Notes: generated by a model not told the origin, from the letters alone. DNA of 64,000 nt from an uncultured Paracoccaceae bacterium (GCA_947501555.1 CANMWG010000002.1:382224-446223); one strand, 5' to 3'; positions 18,623 through 28,305 are shown, counted from the first letter of the stretch. Numbers and translations: made by a program.

Positions 18623-19546
18623 CTAATAGCGGATTTTGGGGTCGATCCACGCGTAGAGGATATCGACCAAAAGGTTGAACAGGATCGTCAAGGCGCCCAC
18701 CAGAATGGTGATCCCCATGATCACGGAGTAATCCCGGTTGAAGGCCGAGTTCACAAAGAACTGCCCAATTCCGCCTGTGGAAAAGAACACATCTATGATG
18801 ACCGAACCGGTGATCATCCCCACAAATGCGGGTCCCAGATAGGACAAGACCGGCAAGATCGCAGGTTTCATCGCATGCCGCCAGATCACCCGGCGCATGG
18901 GCAAACCCTTGGCGCGGGCGGTGCGAATGAAATTGGTGTTCAGCACTTCTAGCATGGATGACCGGGTGATCCGCGCGATGGACGCCATATAGGATGTGGA
19001 AAGCGCGATGACCGGCATAATTAGATAGTTCCACTGCCCGCCTTCCCAGCCGCCGCCCGGCAGCCAGCCAAGCCAGAGCGTAAAGACCAGCAACAGGATC
19101 GGTGCCATCACAAAATTAGGCAACACTTGCGCCCCAATTGAAACGCCAACCGCCAGATAATCCAGCCATGTGTTTTGCTTGATGGCTGCTGCGACCCCAA
19201 GCGACACGCCAACCGACACAGCGACCACGAACGACCAGAAGCCATAGGTCAGCGTGACCGGAAAACCTTGTGCGATCACGTCATTGACGCTGCGGTCCTT
19301 GTATTGAAAGGACGGGCCGAAATCGAATTGGGTGACAACGCCAATGACGTAATTCACAATCTGCTTCCAAAACGGCTGGTCCAACCCGTATTTCGCTTCG
19401 ATATTCGCCAACACCTCGGGCGGTAGGGGCCGTTCTGAATTGAACGGACCACCGGGGGCAGAATACATCAGCACGAAGGATAAAATGACCAATATCAATA
19501 GGGTCGGGATGGCCACGGCGAGGCGGCGAAAGACAAAGCTAAGCAT
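18623..19546 (-). CDS. oppB: Oligopeptide ABC transporter permease OppB
   Basis: A 307-residue permease that forms the transmembrane pore with OppC. The N-terminus MLSFVFRRLAVAIPTLLILV is the typical first helix of OppB/DppB, followed by the periplasmic LGLDQP-type segment (KYGLDQPFWKQIV) and the coupling loop FIRTARAKGLPMRRVIWRHAMKPA. It ends DILYAWIDPKIRY, again standard for the family. The gene lies 72 bases after oppA, and a stable hairpin sits in that gap. Confidence 0.93.
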   Translation of the reverse strand: MLSFVFRRLAVAIPTLLILVILSFVLMYSAPGGPFNSERPLPPEVLANIEAKYGLDQPFWKQIVNYVIGVVTQFDFGPSFQYKDRSVNDVIAQGFPVTLTYGFWSFVVAVSVGVSLGVAAAIKQNTWLDYLAVGVSIGAQVLPNFVMAPILLLVFTLWLGWLPGGGWEGGQWNYLIMPVIALSTSYMASIARITRSSMLEVLNTNFIRTARAKGLPMRRVIWRHAMKPAILPVLSYLGPAFVGMITGSVIIDVFFSTGGIGQFFVNSAFNRDYSVIMGITILVGALTILFNLLVDILYAWIDPKIRY

Positions 19547-19575
19547 ATGTCAGGGATCCATACAGAAAGGGAAAA

Positions 19576-19601
19576 CCGCGCCCCCAGAAAAGGGGACGCG
19601 G
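19576..19601 (-). terminator. Hairpin between oppA and oppB (partial terminator or mRNA 3' stabiliser)
   Basis: On the minus strand CCGCGTCCCC and GGGGGCGCGG form a 10-bp stem with one T-G pair, a TTTTCT loop and a short TTTT tail followed by C residues. The weak U-tract suggests partial termination or protection of the oppA message, a common way to make more binding protein than permease. Confidence 0.75.
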
Positions 19602-19618
19602 TCTATCACAGGGTGTGA

Positions 19619-21253
19619 TTACTCAGCGATCCTGTACAGGTCTTTTGAATACCAATTCTGTTCAAAGTTCTCGTAGGGCCAGCCTTCGAGCGTCTCAGCA
19701 TACATATACACCGAGGCATAGTGGTAGATCGGAATGATCGGCGTATCTTGCGCAATGAACTCTTCGACCCGATCATAGTTTGCCTGAGGATTGTCCGATG
19801 TCTTGGCTTCGGCCAATAGCCCATCAACCTCTGCGTTGACGTATTTGCTGTCGTTATAGCCAGATTCTGACTGCATCAGGTCAAGGAATGTTGATGCTTC
19901 GTTGTAGTCAGCACACCAGCCTCCGCGAGCCACATCAAAGTCACCATTACCGCGCGCTTCAAGGAACGTCTGCCATTCCTGGTTGGCCAGTGTGGTTTCG
20001 ACACCCAACGTCTGTTTCCACATTTGGCTGATCGCAATCGCAACCGCCTTGTGAGATTCATTAGTATTGTAGACCAGATCGATGCTCAGAGGGTTATCAG
20101 GGCCATAACCTGCACCGGCAAGAAGCTCCTGTGCCATCGCATTGCGGTCTGCCTGGGTCATTGACGCCATTGGGATGTCTGGTGTTTCAAACCCGGCCGT
20201 CGCCCAATGGGTGAAAGTGTAGGCAGGTTCCTGACCACCCGCCAGCACGTTTTCAACAATGATATCGCGATCAACAGCGAGGCTCAGCGCCTTGCGCACA
20301 TCAGCGTTCTGAAGTTCCTCAGGGGCGGCATCACGCAGGTTGAACATGTAGTAGTATGAACATGCGCGCGGGACGGAAACGGCCTGATCAGGAAACTCTT
20401 CCGACAGACGCGGGAATTGACCGGCAGGTACGATCGTCCGATCCATTTCACCCGCGAGATAACGGGTCAGTGCCACGTTTTCATCCAGAACAACCAGCTT
20501 TGTCACTGTGTCTAGAATTGTGTTTTCATTGTCCCAATACATCGGGTTACGTTCGCGGACGAGTTTTTCCTGAGGCACAAATTCTGTCAGCACATAGGCG
20601 CCATTCGACACCATGTTCTCTGGCAACACCCAATCGCTGCCATACTCCTCAACCGTAGCCTGATGCACCGGGAACGTTGTCCCATGTGTGACCATCTGCG
20701 CAAAGTAGGGAAGCGGCTGTGACAACCGCACCTCTAGGGTTGTATCGTCAACAGCCGTCACGCCCAGTTCTGATGGGTCTATGTCACCAGCGATGACCGC
20801 AGCGCCGTTCTCGATTGACATCAGTTCGACGTACCAGCTGTAGGGTGACGCCAGTTCCGGAGACGCAGCGCGCTGCCACGCATAGACAAAATCGCCCGCA
20901 GTAACCGGATCACCGTTCGACCACTTCGCATTGTCACGCAAGGTAAACGTGTAGACGAGACCATCATCGCTGGCCTCATGGCTCAGTGCGACACCGGGAA
21001 CAAGATTGCCTTCTGCGTCCTGATTATAGAGACCCTCAAACAAATCCCGCACAACATCTGCGCCATCCGTATCTTCAACAAGGCCGGGATCAATTGACGG
21101 GCTTTCATCGCCGACGCGATAGGTGAACGTCTGATCCGACGCCAGCGTTTCGCCGGTCTCTGGGTGCGTTGCGTGGCCATCGGCATAAAGCGCGCCGGTT
21201 GAAGCGATCAAAAATGCCGAGGTTGTTGCGAGAAGTTTGGTTTTCAATGTCAT
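19619..21253 (-). CDS. oppA: Periplasmic oligopeptide-binding protein OppA
   Basis: A 544-residue family 5 extracellular solute-binding protein. It has a signal peptide (KLLATTSAFLIASTGALYADG) without a lipobox cysteine, so it is a soluble periplasmic protein. Family features include FTYRVGDESPSIDPGLVEDT, VRDLFEGLYNQDAEGNLVPG and KWSNGDPVTAGDFVYAWQRAASPE, the latter being the OppA peptide-binding-site signature region. It delivers peptides to OppBCDF. The ATG at 21253 follows AGGGAGAAATCA. It is the first gene of the operon and is set off from the rest by the hairpin at 19576. Confidence 0.94.
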   Translation of the reverse strand: MTLKTKLLATTSAFLIASTGALYADGHATHPETGETLASDQTFTYRVGDESPSIDPGLVEDTDGADVVRDLFEGLYNQDAEGNLVPGVALSHEASDDGLVYTFTLRDNAKWSNGDPVTAGDFVYAWQRAASPELASPYSWYVELMSIENGAAVIAGDIDPSELGVTAVDDTTLEVRLSQPLPYFAQMVTHGTTFPVHQATVEEYGSDWVLPENMVSNGAYVLTEFVPQEKLVRERNPMYWDNENTILDTVTKLVVLDENVALTRYLAGEMDRTIVPAGQFPRLSEEFPDQAVSVPRACSYYYMFNLRDAAPEELQNADVRKALSLAVDRDIIVENVLAGGQEPAYTFTHWATAGFETPDIPMASMTQADRNAMAQELLAGAGYGPDNPLSIDLVYNTNESHKAVAIAISQMWKQTLGVETTLANQEWQTFLEARGNGDFDVARGGWCADYNEASTFLDLMQSESGYNDSKYVNAEVDGLLAEAKTSDNPQANYDRVEEFIAQDTPIIPIYHYASVYMYAETLEGWPYENFEQNWYSKDLYRIAE

Positions 21254-21561
21254 TGATTTCTCCCTGTTGTTGCACCTATTGGCGATGCAATCGTTTGGTT
21301 GTCGTGCGCGTTTCTTACGCAGATGCCTATATCTTTGGATGCGTTTGCAAAATTGGCAAGATTAATCGAAGGTTAACGCTACGGCATTTAACATCCATGT
21401 AGTTTTGCCCTGTTTACACGCAATATCTGGATCATTTGGGCGACATTCGCGAAACAACCTAAGGATGCTCATCTTTTCGGCACACACGCGATTCTCCAGG
21501 CACTGGTCGGCGGGCGCAAATTCGGATAGTTGTTTGAACCCGTCTCCGATGTTGAAATATC
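21254..21561. other. Divergent promoter region of oppA and the hemerythrin gene
   Basis: These 308 bases carry no gene I can support. TTGCA at 21270 and TGCAA at 21286 form an inverted repeat 17 bases upstream of the oppA start, which could be an operator. No convincing -35/-10 pair was found for either direction. Confidence 0.4.
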
Positions 21562-22131
21562 ATGGAAAACCTCTCACTTGCACAGCGCGACCAACTACCC
21601 GATGCGCTGCGGGTTCTGCTGGCAGAGTACCCGCGCCTGCACTGGGAAAATGATCCCGGTTTTGACGGGCTGATCCGGTTTTGGTTGGATAGACATCTGA
21701 TGTTTCGTCGGATTTTGGGTGAGTTGCAAAGCGGGACCAAGGCCTTGCTGAACCGCAACACCAGCCCCGACCGCTATGCGGCAATGGTCGCACGTTACGG
21801 CGGCATGTTTGTAAAAGGGCTGCACGAGCACCACACCATCGAAGACACATACTACTTTCCGAGACTCGCCGCCAAGGATGCCCGGATCGAAAAAGGGTTC
21901 ACACTCCTTGATCAGGACCACCACGACATCGATGCATTTCTCGCATCATTTGTGTCGGCGGCGGACACCGTGATACAAACCAGCCGCGATCGGGATACCC
22001 TACAGACCGCGGCTGGTTCTTTTCAGACCGAACTGGTCACACTCAAAAAACTGTTGAACCGGCATCTGACTGACGAGGAAGACCTTATCGTACCGGTTAT
22101 CTTGAAATACGGATCGGCTGATCTGGGCTGA
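21562..22131 (+). CDS. Hemerythrin-like HHE-domain protein
   Basis: A 189-residue helical protein with the metal-ligand pattern of hemerythrin HHE domains: histidines in DRHLMF (near residue 44), HEHHTIED (near 90), LDQDHHDID (near 115) and a final LNRHLTDEEDLIVP (near 165). Such proteins bind a di-iron centre and O2, or act in iron and nitrosative stress, in the cytosol. The exact ligands and role here cannot be fixed from sequence. It ends 4 bases before the convergent gene at 22136. Confidence 0.88.
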   Translation: MENLSLAQRDQLPDALRVLLAEYPRLHWENDPGFDGLIRFWLDRHLMFRRILGELQSGTKALLNRNTSPDRYAAMVARYGGMFVKGLHEHHTIEDTYYFPRLAAKDARIEKGFTLLDQDHHDIDAFLASFVSAADTVIQTSRDRDTLQTAAGSFQTELVTLKKLLNRHLTDEEDLIVPVILKYGSADLG

Positions 22132-22135
22132 TGAC

Positions 22136-22498
22136 TTATCGCAGCCGGAAGGACGCAGAATCCCCCGCGCCCTGATCAACAGTAAAGCGAAGCAACTGGT
22201 CGCCATTGGCCTCAACCAACTGACAATTATAGGGGATCTGGTCACCGCCCCAGCTCATCTCGCGGCAAAAGTAACCATCCTGCCAGGTCCAGGACCCGAC
22301 GATGTCCCACCCCAACGCAGCGCCGGCAATCTGGCCATTGTCGAGCACGTTCAAGCGCACACCATAAAGTCGGTTCCGCAGCTCTTTCCCTTGCACCAGT
22401 GACACAAAAGTCGCTTGATCTTTGACCGTCACATAGCTGTCAGATGCCGCTGGCGCAGCAGTTATGGCAAGGGTGGCAGCAAGAAAAGCGTACTTCAT
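22136..22498 (-). CDS. Small exported protein of unknown function
   Basis: A 120-residue protein with a signal peptide (MKYAFLAATLAITAAPAASD) and a mature domain containing two cysteines (YFCREM and YNCQLV) that could form a disulphide in the periplasm. The pattern DNGQIAGAALGWDIVGSWTWQDGYFCRE suggests a small beta-barrel. I do not recognise a named family. ATG 22498 is preferred over the in-frame codon at 22510 because AGGTG lies at the right distance and the signal peptide begins there. It is downstream of dapB, with a small hairpin between. Confidence 0.7.
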   Translation of the reverse strand: MKYAFLAATLAITAAPAASDSYVTVKDQATFVSLVQGKELRNRLYGVRLNVLDNGQIAGAALGWDIVGSWTWQDGYFCREMSWGGDQIPYNCQLVEANGDQLLRFTVDQGAGDSASFRLR

Positions 22499-22525
22499 CA
22501 GGCACCTCATTTATTCCGAGAATAC

Positions 22526-22543
22526 CCTTGTTACGCAACAAGG
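22526..22543 (-). other. Short hairpin between dapB and the exported-protein gene
   Basis: CCTTGTT and AACAAGG pair across a 4-base loop. No T-run follows, so it is not a standard terminator; it lies 28 bases before the start at 22498 and may mark the 5' leader of that gene. Confidence 0.45.
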
Positions 22544-22581
22544 CTGCTGTTGGATTAATCAGCGGTCACCTTTTTCGGCAG

Positions 22582-23391
22582 TTATATGCCAAGCACGTCC
22601 ATCATATCGTATTCGCCCGGGCTCTTGTCTTGCCCCCAAAGCGCCGCCTTCACTGCGCCGCGCGCAAATAACGCCCTGTCTGTCGCCATATGGCGCAAAA
22701 TAATACGTTCGCCTGCTCCGGAAAACAGCACGTCATGTTCACCCACAATATCGCCGCCCCGAATGGCGCTGAACCCGATGTCGCCCTTCTTGCGCGCGCC
22801 CGTGATCCCGTCCCGTCCGCTGTCCGAGACGTCCTTTAAGGCCACGCCCCGGCCTGCGGCGGCGGCCTCGCCCAGCATCAATGCGGTACCAGAAGGCGCA
22901 TCGACCTTTTGGTTGTGATGCGTCTCGATCACTTCGATGTCAAAATCTTCGTCCAAGGCGGCGGCCACCTGCTGGGTCAGTTTGACCAGCAAGTTCACGC
23001 CCAACGACATGTTTCCCGCACGCACGACCACCGCATGGCGGGAGGCGGCATTGATCGCCTTGAGGTCCGCATCCGTCAGCCCGGTGGTGCCAATCACATG
23101 CACGGCGCGGGCCTGTGCGGCCAACCCCGCATAGCCCACGGTCGCTGCCGGGGTCGTGAAATCGATGACGGCCTGCGCCTTGGCAAACGCGTCCAGCGTA
23201 TCGCTTGTCACCGTCACCCCAACCGGTTGCCCGCCCATGGCGGCCCCGACATCCTGCCCGACCCAGGCATGATCTTCGCGCACCAGTGCCGCCACCAGCC
23301 GGCATTTATCCGAAGCCAATACCGATTTGACCAACATCTGGCCCATCCGTCCTGATGCGCCAGTGATCACGATGCCGGGTGTGTCAGTCAT
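22582..23391 (-). CDS. dapB: 4-hydroxy-tetrahydrodipicolinate reductase DapB
   Basis: A 269-residue cytosolic enzyme of the diaminopimelate/lysine pathway that reduces hydroxytetrahydrodipicolinate with NAD(P)H. It has the N-terminal nucleotide motif [14 protein letters not shown], the DFTTPAAT loop, GTTGL, the catalytic [19 protein letters not shown] signature (near residue 155), and the [12 protein letters not shown] segment. The open frame continues 141 codons upstream, but that part is antisense to rbfA, so the ATG at 23391 ([11 protein letters not shown]) is the start. It is divergent from rbfA, about 90 bases apart. Confidence 0.95.
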   Translation of the reverse strand: MTDTPGIVITGASGRMGQMLVKSVLASDKCRLVAALVREDHAWVGQDVGAAMGGQPVGVTVTSDTLDAFAKAQAVIDFTTPAATVGYAGLAAQARAVHVIGTTGLTDADLKAINAASRHAVVVRAGNMSLGVNLLVKLTQQVAAALDEDFDIEVIETHHNQKVDAPSGTALMLGEAAAAGRGVALKDVSDSGRDGITGARKKGDIGFSAIRGGDIVGEHDVLFSGAGERIILRHMATDRALFARGAVKAALWGQDKSPGEYDMMDVLGI

Positions 23392-23479
23392 GGGTCTGCT
23401 CCTTGTTGCCGCACCGTCTTTAGCGGCGCTTTGCCCGGGACGCAAAGGCTTGCTTGGCATCAGCGCATTCAGGGCGTAA

Positions 23480-23884
23480 ATGATGTTCATGGCTAAGAAT
23501 GCAAATCGTAACGGGAAAGCCCCAACGCAGCGGATGCTGCGGGTGGGCGAGATGATCCGCAGAACCCTGTCCGAAATCCTGCAACGTGGTGACGTGCATG
23601 ATGAGGAGCTCGCACGGATGTCCATTACCGTGGGCGAGGTGCGCATGTCGCCAGACCTGAGCATCGCCACGGCGTTTATTCTGCCGCTAGGCGGTAAGGG
23701 TAAGGAAGAGGCGCTGGCTGCACTGCGCCGCAACCGCCATGAAGTGCGCCATCTCGTCGTCAAAGGCGGGACAATGAAATTTGCCCCTGAACTGCGGTTT
23801 GAGATCGACGGCACCTTTGATCAGATCGATGCGACCCGTGCATTGCTGGCCGAAGACCATGTGCGCCAGGATCTAGACGACTAA
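23480..23884 (+). CDS. rbfA: 30S ribosome-binding factor RbfA
   Basis: A 134-residue single-KH-domain protein that helps mature the 16S rRNA 5' end during small-subunit assembly. Conserved pieces are [22 protein letters not shown], the strand [24 protein letters not shown] and [16 protein letters not shown]. Three in-frame ATGs lie at 23480, 23483 and 23489; AGGG at 23471 fits the first, while homologous proteins often start MAKN (23489). The stop overlaps the next gene as TAATG. Confidence 0.93.
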   Translation: MMFMAKNANRNGKAPTQRMLRVGEMIRRTLSEILQRGDVHDEELARMSITVGEVRMSPDLSIATAFILPLGGKGKEEALAALRRNRHEVRHLVVKGGTMKFAPELRFEIDGTFDQIDATRALLAEDHVRQDLDD

Positions 23885-24600
23885 TGCGCTGGCTTGTGGT
23901 CGTGTTCGGACTTTGGTCCGCCCCGGCACTGGCAGTGACCTGCGAAAACGTCACCTATGAGGGGCGCCGTTTTACGGCCTGCACGGTTGATACAACCACC
24001 GAAGACTTGCATCTGTTTCATAAGGGTGCGGACGGCAACGTGCTGGGCAGCTTCCGGGCGATTGACGCCGATTTGGGCGACAAAGAGCTACTTTTCGCGA
24101 TGAACGCGGGCATGTACCACGACGACCGATCACCGGTTGGCCATTATGTCGAAGATGGCGTGGAGACGATGCGTGTGATCCCCAACGCAGGGCCCGGCAA
24201 TTTTGGGTTGCTCCCAAACGGTGTGCTTTGCATCAATGATGACAGCGCGCAGGTCTATGAAACGCTGCGATATATTGAGGATGCGCCGGCGTGCCGGGAT
24301 GCAACACAATCTGGGCCAATGCTGGTGATTGCGGGCGCATTGCACCCGCGGTTTTTACCCAACAGTACCTCGCGGTTCATTCGGAACGGTGTGGGTACCA
24401 CCACAGATGGCCAGCGCGCGGTTTTTGTGATCTCGGACGATAAGGTCAGTTTTCACGAATTTGGCCGATTCTTCCGGGATTATCTGGATCTACCCAATGC
24501 GCTTTATTTTGATGGAAAAGTTTCCCGGTTGCATGCCCCCATGCTGGATCGCTCCGATATCGGCTTTCAACTGGGCCCGATGGTGGGTGTGATCCAATAG
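23884..24600 (+). CDS. Exported phosphodiester glycosidase family protein (DUF2233/NAGPA)
   Basis: A 238-residue protein with a signal peptide ([17 protein letters not shown]) and the phosphodiester glycosidase (NAGPA, formerly DUF2233) fold. Typical segments are LLFAMNAGMYHDDRSPVGHYVEDG and NFGLLPNGVLCIND, a SGPMLVIAGALHPRF stretch and the final ALYFDGKVSRLH. Related domains remove GlcNAc from phosphodiesters; the bacterial substrate here is unknown. It is coupled by TAATG to rbfA. In many relatives truB follows rbfA directly, or this gene; here a convergent Nudix gene follows instead. Confidence 0.85.
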   Translation: MRWLVVVFGLWSAPALAVTCENVTYEGRRFTACTVDTTTEDLHLFHKGADGNVLGSFRAIDADLGDKELLFAMNAGMYHDDRSPVGHYVEDGVETMRVIPNAGPGNFGLLPNGVLCINDDSAQVYETLRYIEDAPACRDATQSGPMLVIAGALHPRFLPNSTSRFIRNGVGTTTDGQRAVFVISDDKVSFHEFGRFFRDYLDLPNALYFDGKVSRLHAPMLDRSDIGFQLGPMVGVIQ

Positions 24601-24621
24601 GGCGATGGGTTAAAACCCATC

Positions 24622-25032
24622 TTACGCCAATACCAAATCAATCACCTCTTGCACGCTTGGGCTTTGATACAACTCTGCCGCTTGCGCAGGCGTGAACCAT
24701 TGCGCATCGGCTGCATCATCAGCGGCCACGGGGACCCCACTTTCATACTGGCAAAGCACAACGGCCAAGAGATAGTGAGAGGTGATAAGCCCCGCCTCAT
24801 CCCGGACAATCGCATCCACATTGGTCAGATAATGCAAGGTTGCGGCAATCACCCCTGTTTCCTCATGCAATTCCCGCGCGGCCGCCTGTAATCCGGTTTC
24901 CCCCAGCTCCACATGCCCCCCCGGAAATCCCCAGGTCCCTGCATTGGGTTCTTTGCTGCGTTGTACCAGCAAGAATTTCTCATCGTGGTAGACGACGGCA
25001 ATGGCGCCGAGTTTGGGGCTAGGTTTGCGCAT
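24622..25032 (-). CDS. Nudix hydrolase
   Basis: A 136-residue pyrophosphohydrolase. The full Nudix box is present at residues 39-61 (GHVELGE, then RELHEETGV), giving the Mg-binding REUxEExGU helix. The flanking [22 protein letters not shown] is typical of ADP-ribose or nucleotide-sugar type members, but the substrate is not predictable. It is convergent with the DUF2233 gene (21 bases between stops) and divergent from the thioredoxin gene. Confidence 0.9.
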   Translation of the reverse strand: MRKPSPKLGAIAVVYHDEKFLLVQRSKEPNAGTWGFPGGHVELGETGLQAAARELHEETGVIAATLHYLTNVDAIVRDEAGLITSHYLLAVVLCQYESGVPVAADDAADAQWFTPAQAAELYQSPSVQEVIDLVLA

Positions 25033-25139
25033 GCTTGCACGCTATGCGCAGCACTCGGCAGGGTAAAGCACCTTTGCCCCTTGGCCTTGCCGCACATTGC
25101 GCACATATAGGGGCCAACAGATAAACAAGGAGACAGACC

Positions 25140-26051
25140 ATGCTGGAACTGGATGCGACCCAAAACGCCCCCGCTGATCTGATCAAGGACAGCACAGACG
25201 CGCAATTCCCCAAGGACGTCATTGAGGCGTCCCAGACCGTGCCGGTCATTGTTGATTTCTGGGCCCAGTGGTGTGGCCCGTGCAAAACGCTTGGCCCCGC
25301 AATCGAAGCCGCCGTCACCAAAGCCGGTGGTCGCGTGAAACTGGTCAAGATCGATGTTGACGCCAACCCCGGCTATGCGGCGCAGTTGCAAGTTCAATCG
25401 CTCCCAACAGTCTATGCATTTTTTCAAGGACGCCCCATCGACGGTTTCCAAGGGATGCTGCCCCCCTCCGAAATTGACGCCTTTATTGAAAAAATCGCGG
25501 CCCTCGCAGGCGCCCCAGAGGATGAAGGCCTGACCGCTGCAATTGAAGCCGCCGACCAGATGCTGGACGAAGGAGCCGCTGCAGATGCAGCTGAAACCTT
25601 TGCCGCCGTCCTGCAAGAGGACCCGGCCAATGCCGCGGCCTATGCGGGCCTTGTCCGGTCCTATTTGGCGCTGGATGATGTGGATCAGGCCGAGGCCATC
25701 CTGAACGGTGCGCCCGCCGAAATTTCCACTGACCCGCTGCTGGAAGCCGCGCATGCGCAAATCACCCTGGCCCGCGAAGCTGCGAACGCAGGCCCGGTCA
25801 CCGATTTGCAGGCGGCGGTCGAGACAAACCCGGATGATCACCAAGCCCGCTTTGATCTGGCGATCGCCCTGCATGCCAATGGGCAAGCAGAAGAAGCAGT
25901 GGCAGAACTGCTGGAACTTTTCCGCAGGGATCGCGAGTGGAATGATGGTGCCGCCAAAGCCCAGTTGTTCACAATTTTTGACGCACGCGAGGCGAAAGAC
26001 CCCATCGTGCTGAACGGGCGGCGGAAGCTCTCATCTTTGATATTTGCCTGA
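25140..26051 (+). CDS. Thioredoxin-TPR co-chaperone, CnoX/YbbN type
   Basis: A 303-residue protein with a thioredoxin domain (residues 20-125) followed by a helical tetratricopeptide-like region to the C-terminus (ADQMLDEGAAADAAETFAAVLQ and similar helices). The active site is WAQWCGPCKT (Cys45, Cys48), so redox activity is plausible, unlike E. coli CnoX, which has a non-redox SQHC site. Such proteins protect unfolding substrates and hand them to chaperones. AGGAGACAGACC precedes the start. It heads a likely operon with the next two genes. Confidence 0.9.
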   Translation: MLELDATQNAPADLIKDSTDAQFPKDVIEASQTVPVIVDFWAQWCGPCKTLGPAIEAAVTKAGGRVKLVKIDVDANPGYAAQLQVQSLPTVYAFFQGRPIDGFQGMLPPSEIDAFIEKIAALAGAPEDEGLTAAIEAADQMLDEGAAADAAETFAAVLQEDPANAAAYAGLVRSYLALDDVDQAEAILNGAPAEISTDPLLEAAHAQITLAREAANAGPVTDLQAAVETNPDDHQARFDLAIALHANGQAEEAVAELLELFRRDREWNDGAAKAQLFTIFDAREAKDPIVLNGRRKLSSLIFA

Positions 26052-26078
26052 AGCGCTGAACGGTCTACGTTCCCCGCT

Positions 26079-26720
26079 ATGATATCATCAACTGATCTTC
26101 CGGATGTCATTCCGGTGTTTCCTCTGCCCGGCGCGCTGCTTTTGCCGCGCTCTCGGCTGCCGCTGCATCTGTTTGAGCCGCGTTATCTGGCGATGCTGGA
26201 TGATGTGCTCAAGACATCGTCACGATTGATCGGGATGATCCAGCCCTATGATGCGCCGGGGGCCGAAGGCAAACTGCATAGCATCGGTTGTGCGGGGAAA
26301 CTGACCGCATTTTCCGAAACCGAAGACGGGCGCTATATGATCACGCTCTCGGGGGCCTCTCGGTTTCGGATCATTGAAGAGGTCGAAGGTTTCACCCCCT
26401 ACCGTCGCTGCAAGGTCAACTGGCAGGGGTTTGACCGTGATCTTGGGCCGACTGAAAAGGACACAGACTTTGACCGCGACGCTTTCATGGAAGCATTGAG
26501 GCGTTTTTTGACGGATCAAGGGCTGTCGACCGATTGGGACAGCCTCAGCGAAGCCGAGGATGAATTGCTGATCAATTCCCTGTCCATGCTTTGCCCGTTT
26601 GAGCCTGAAGATAAACAAGCCTTGCTTGAGGCCCCATCCCTGACGACGCGTCGCGAGACATTGATGACACTGATCGAATACTCCCTGCGCGGCGGCAATG
26701 GCGAAGAGGTAATGCAATGA
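26079..26720 (+). CDS. Lon-substrate-binding-domain protein (LON domain only)
   Basis: A 213-residue protein made of the N-terminal substrate-binding domain of Lon protease without the AAA or protease parts. It starts with [27 protein letters not shown], the family hallmark, then [16 protein letters not shown] and [11 protein letters not shown]. Stand-alone LON proteins of this length are common in Alphaproteobacteria; their role is not settled. It ends with an ATGA overlap to the Trm112-like gene and lies 27 bases after the thioredoxin gene. Confidence 0.9.
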   Translation: MISSTDLPDVIPVFPLPGALLLPRSRLPLHLFEPRYLAMLDDVLKTSSRLIGMIQPYDAPGAEGKLHSIGCAGKLTAFSETEDGRYMITLSGASRFRIIEEVEGFTPYRRCKVNWQGFDRDLGPTEKDTDFDRDAFMEALRRFLTDQGLSTDWDSLSEAEDELLINSLSMLCPFEPEDKQALLEAPSLTTRRETLMTLIEYSLRGGNGEEVMQ

Positions 26721-26896
26721 GTGAAGCCGGATTTGACCCTAAAATGCTTGAGGCTTTGGTTTGCCCCATGACCCAAGCCACCCTTGAATATGACGCCGAA
26801 ACCCAAGAGCTGATCTCAAAGGCCGGCAACTACGCCTTTCCGATCCGCAATGGAATCCCGGTCATGCTGATCGACGAGGCGCGCAAGCTGGACTGA
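26717..26896 (+). CDS. Trm112 family small protein
   Basis: A 59-residue protein of the Trm112/YcaR family. It reads [20 protein letters not shown] and ends [15 protein letters not shown], the standard IPVMLxxEAR motif. Only one zinc-ligand cysteine (Cys16) of the usual CPxCKG-type knuckle remains, so zinc binding is probably lost. Trm112 proteins act as small partners for methyltransferases or enzymes of lipid A synthesis. It is coupled to the LON-domain gene by ATGA and closes that operon. Confidence 0.88.
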   Translation: MSEAGFDPKMLEALVCPMTQATLEYDAETQELISKAGNYAFPIRNGIPVMLIDEARKLD

Positions 26897-27135
26897 GCGG
26901 GTCTTGCTCTTTCGTGAGCCGGACATTGGCGGAGGAAAAGCGCTAAGGTCCGTTCTGCGGACAAAGCACTCTTTCGCTGCGGTTGCATCAAGGTCTGCTT
27001 TCGTTATTGCCGCGGCATCGCGGTTTTTTCAGGCGATCACAGATCTCAAATTATCTAGGATACATCGGCGTTATTTCAAAGCTGGGGGGATCGCATTATA
27101 GTAAACTCGGCATAATTAAATGAAGCAGGTGAAAT

Positions 27136-28305
27136 ATGAACAGTTTTCGATCCTTTTGTATCTTGCTCGCGCTTGACCTGTGTTGCGTAGGATCGGTTTC
27201 GACAGCAGATCAAATGATGTTGCCAGACTGTGATAAAGCGGTGTTTGAGTCCGGACCAAAGTTTTTGCGGGGGCCGGATTGTACTATTGCGTGGGTCGAC
27301 AACAATGACCGTCAAACCATCGTTTGGGCCCAAGTGACCGACGAGCTTGAAGAAGCTTCACTGCACCAAATCGGTGGAGAGTATCCTGTGCTGACGTCTA
27401 GTCATTTGCCTGATCTAATCGATGTCGATCAAGATGGATGGCTTGATTTGATGACCTTCACCCCTGTCGCGCAGGTGAATGGTACTTTTGACATCTTTTT
27501 CTATGACCCCTTTGCCAACCAGTTCAAACACGCCGAACCTGTTTGGGGCCACACACTTGAACGGGACGAGTTAGGATTTATTGTGGCCACAGGTCGAAGC
27601 GGTCCCGGTTGGGTCAGCCGCTTTTACGACGCTACGAACGCCGCGATGACGGCTATGTTTGAGATAAGACCTTATGGCCTTGTTGAAGCGGGCGGTCAGT
27701 TTGGAACACGTTGCGATCTATCTTTAGGGTATCAAAAACCTTTGCGTGTTGAAGATCTCAGTGCTTTGCATCAAATCCCTGATGCTGACGCGTTAGTTGC
27801 CTATTATTGCGATGACGAGCCAGAGGCCGTTGGTTCTGGCCGCACCGTCTTTTTGCAAGAAGACCCAACAATCACGGACCGCGTTCCGAGCAATACAGTT
27901 TTCTATTGTGTCCTTGAGGGTGGCGCCCATGCAGTGACGATCACGAACGGACCGCATAGCATGTTCTACGCTTATGGACCATTGGGCGGAACACCCGAAT
28001 TGGAATTGAGCCGTCCGCATAACTTGGTGGATATCCGCTTTAAGGATAGTGTAGGTCAGTCCGGTTCTGGTGATATTACCTTCACAAATGGGACCTATAA
28101 ATATGTAGCATATTTCAGCTACGAGGCATCAGACGCTGGCCATTCAGCAATCACGAATGCGCCGAGTAGCCCGTTTCCAAATATCGCCGATGCGGGGGGC
28201 CTTGTCGTCTACAATGGCGGAGATACCACCGCGCCTATATTCCAAAAATCTTGCATCTTAGAACGTTCCTATGACGGTATTTTCGTACCATCTGGCGGAC
28301 AATGA
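27136..28305 (+). CDS. Exported protein of unknown function, low G+C
   Basis: A 389-residue protein with a signal peptide (FRSFCILLALDLCCVGSVSTAD). One segment, LPDLIDVDQDGWLDLMTF (near residue 92), is like FG-GAP or dockerin-type calcium loops (DxDxDG), and there are many aromatic and Asp/Gly-rich turns. Several cysteines (CDKA, PDCTIAW, TRCDLS, YYCDD, FYCV, SCIL) suggest disulphides in the periplasm or outside. Codon use and G+C differ from the neighbours, hinting at acquisition. The 240 bases before it (26897-27135) carry degenerate sequence with no gene. Function unknown. Confidence 0.7.
   Translation: MNSFRSFCILLALDLCCVGSVSTADQMMLPDCDKAVFESGPKFLRGPDCTIAWVDNNDRQTIVWAQVTDELEEASLHQIGGEYPVLTSSHLPDLIDVDQDGWLDLMTFTPVAQVNGTFDIFFYDPFANQFKHAEPVWGHTLERDELGFIVATGRSGPGWVSRFYDATNAAMTAMFEIRPYGLVEAGGQFGTRCDLSLGYQKPLRVEDLSALHQIPDADALVAYYCDDEPEAVGSGRTVFLQEDPTITDRVPSNTVFYCVLEGGAHAVTITNGPHSMFYAYGPLGGTPELELSRPHNLVDIRFKDSVGQSGSGDITFTNGTYKYVAYFSYEASDAGHSAITNAPSSPFPNIADAGGLVVYNGGDTTAPIFQKSCILERSYDGIFVPSGGQ

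Noticed and set aside
18612-19034. Long N-terminal extension of OppC (141 residues)
   Set aside because: The extension is antisense-like noise inside oppB in another frame (many His and Arg); OppC homologues start near 18611.
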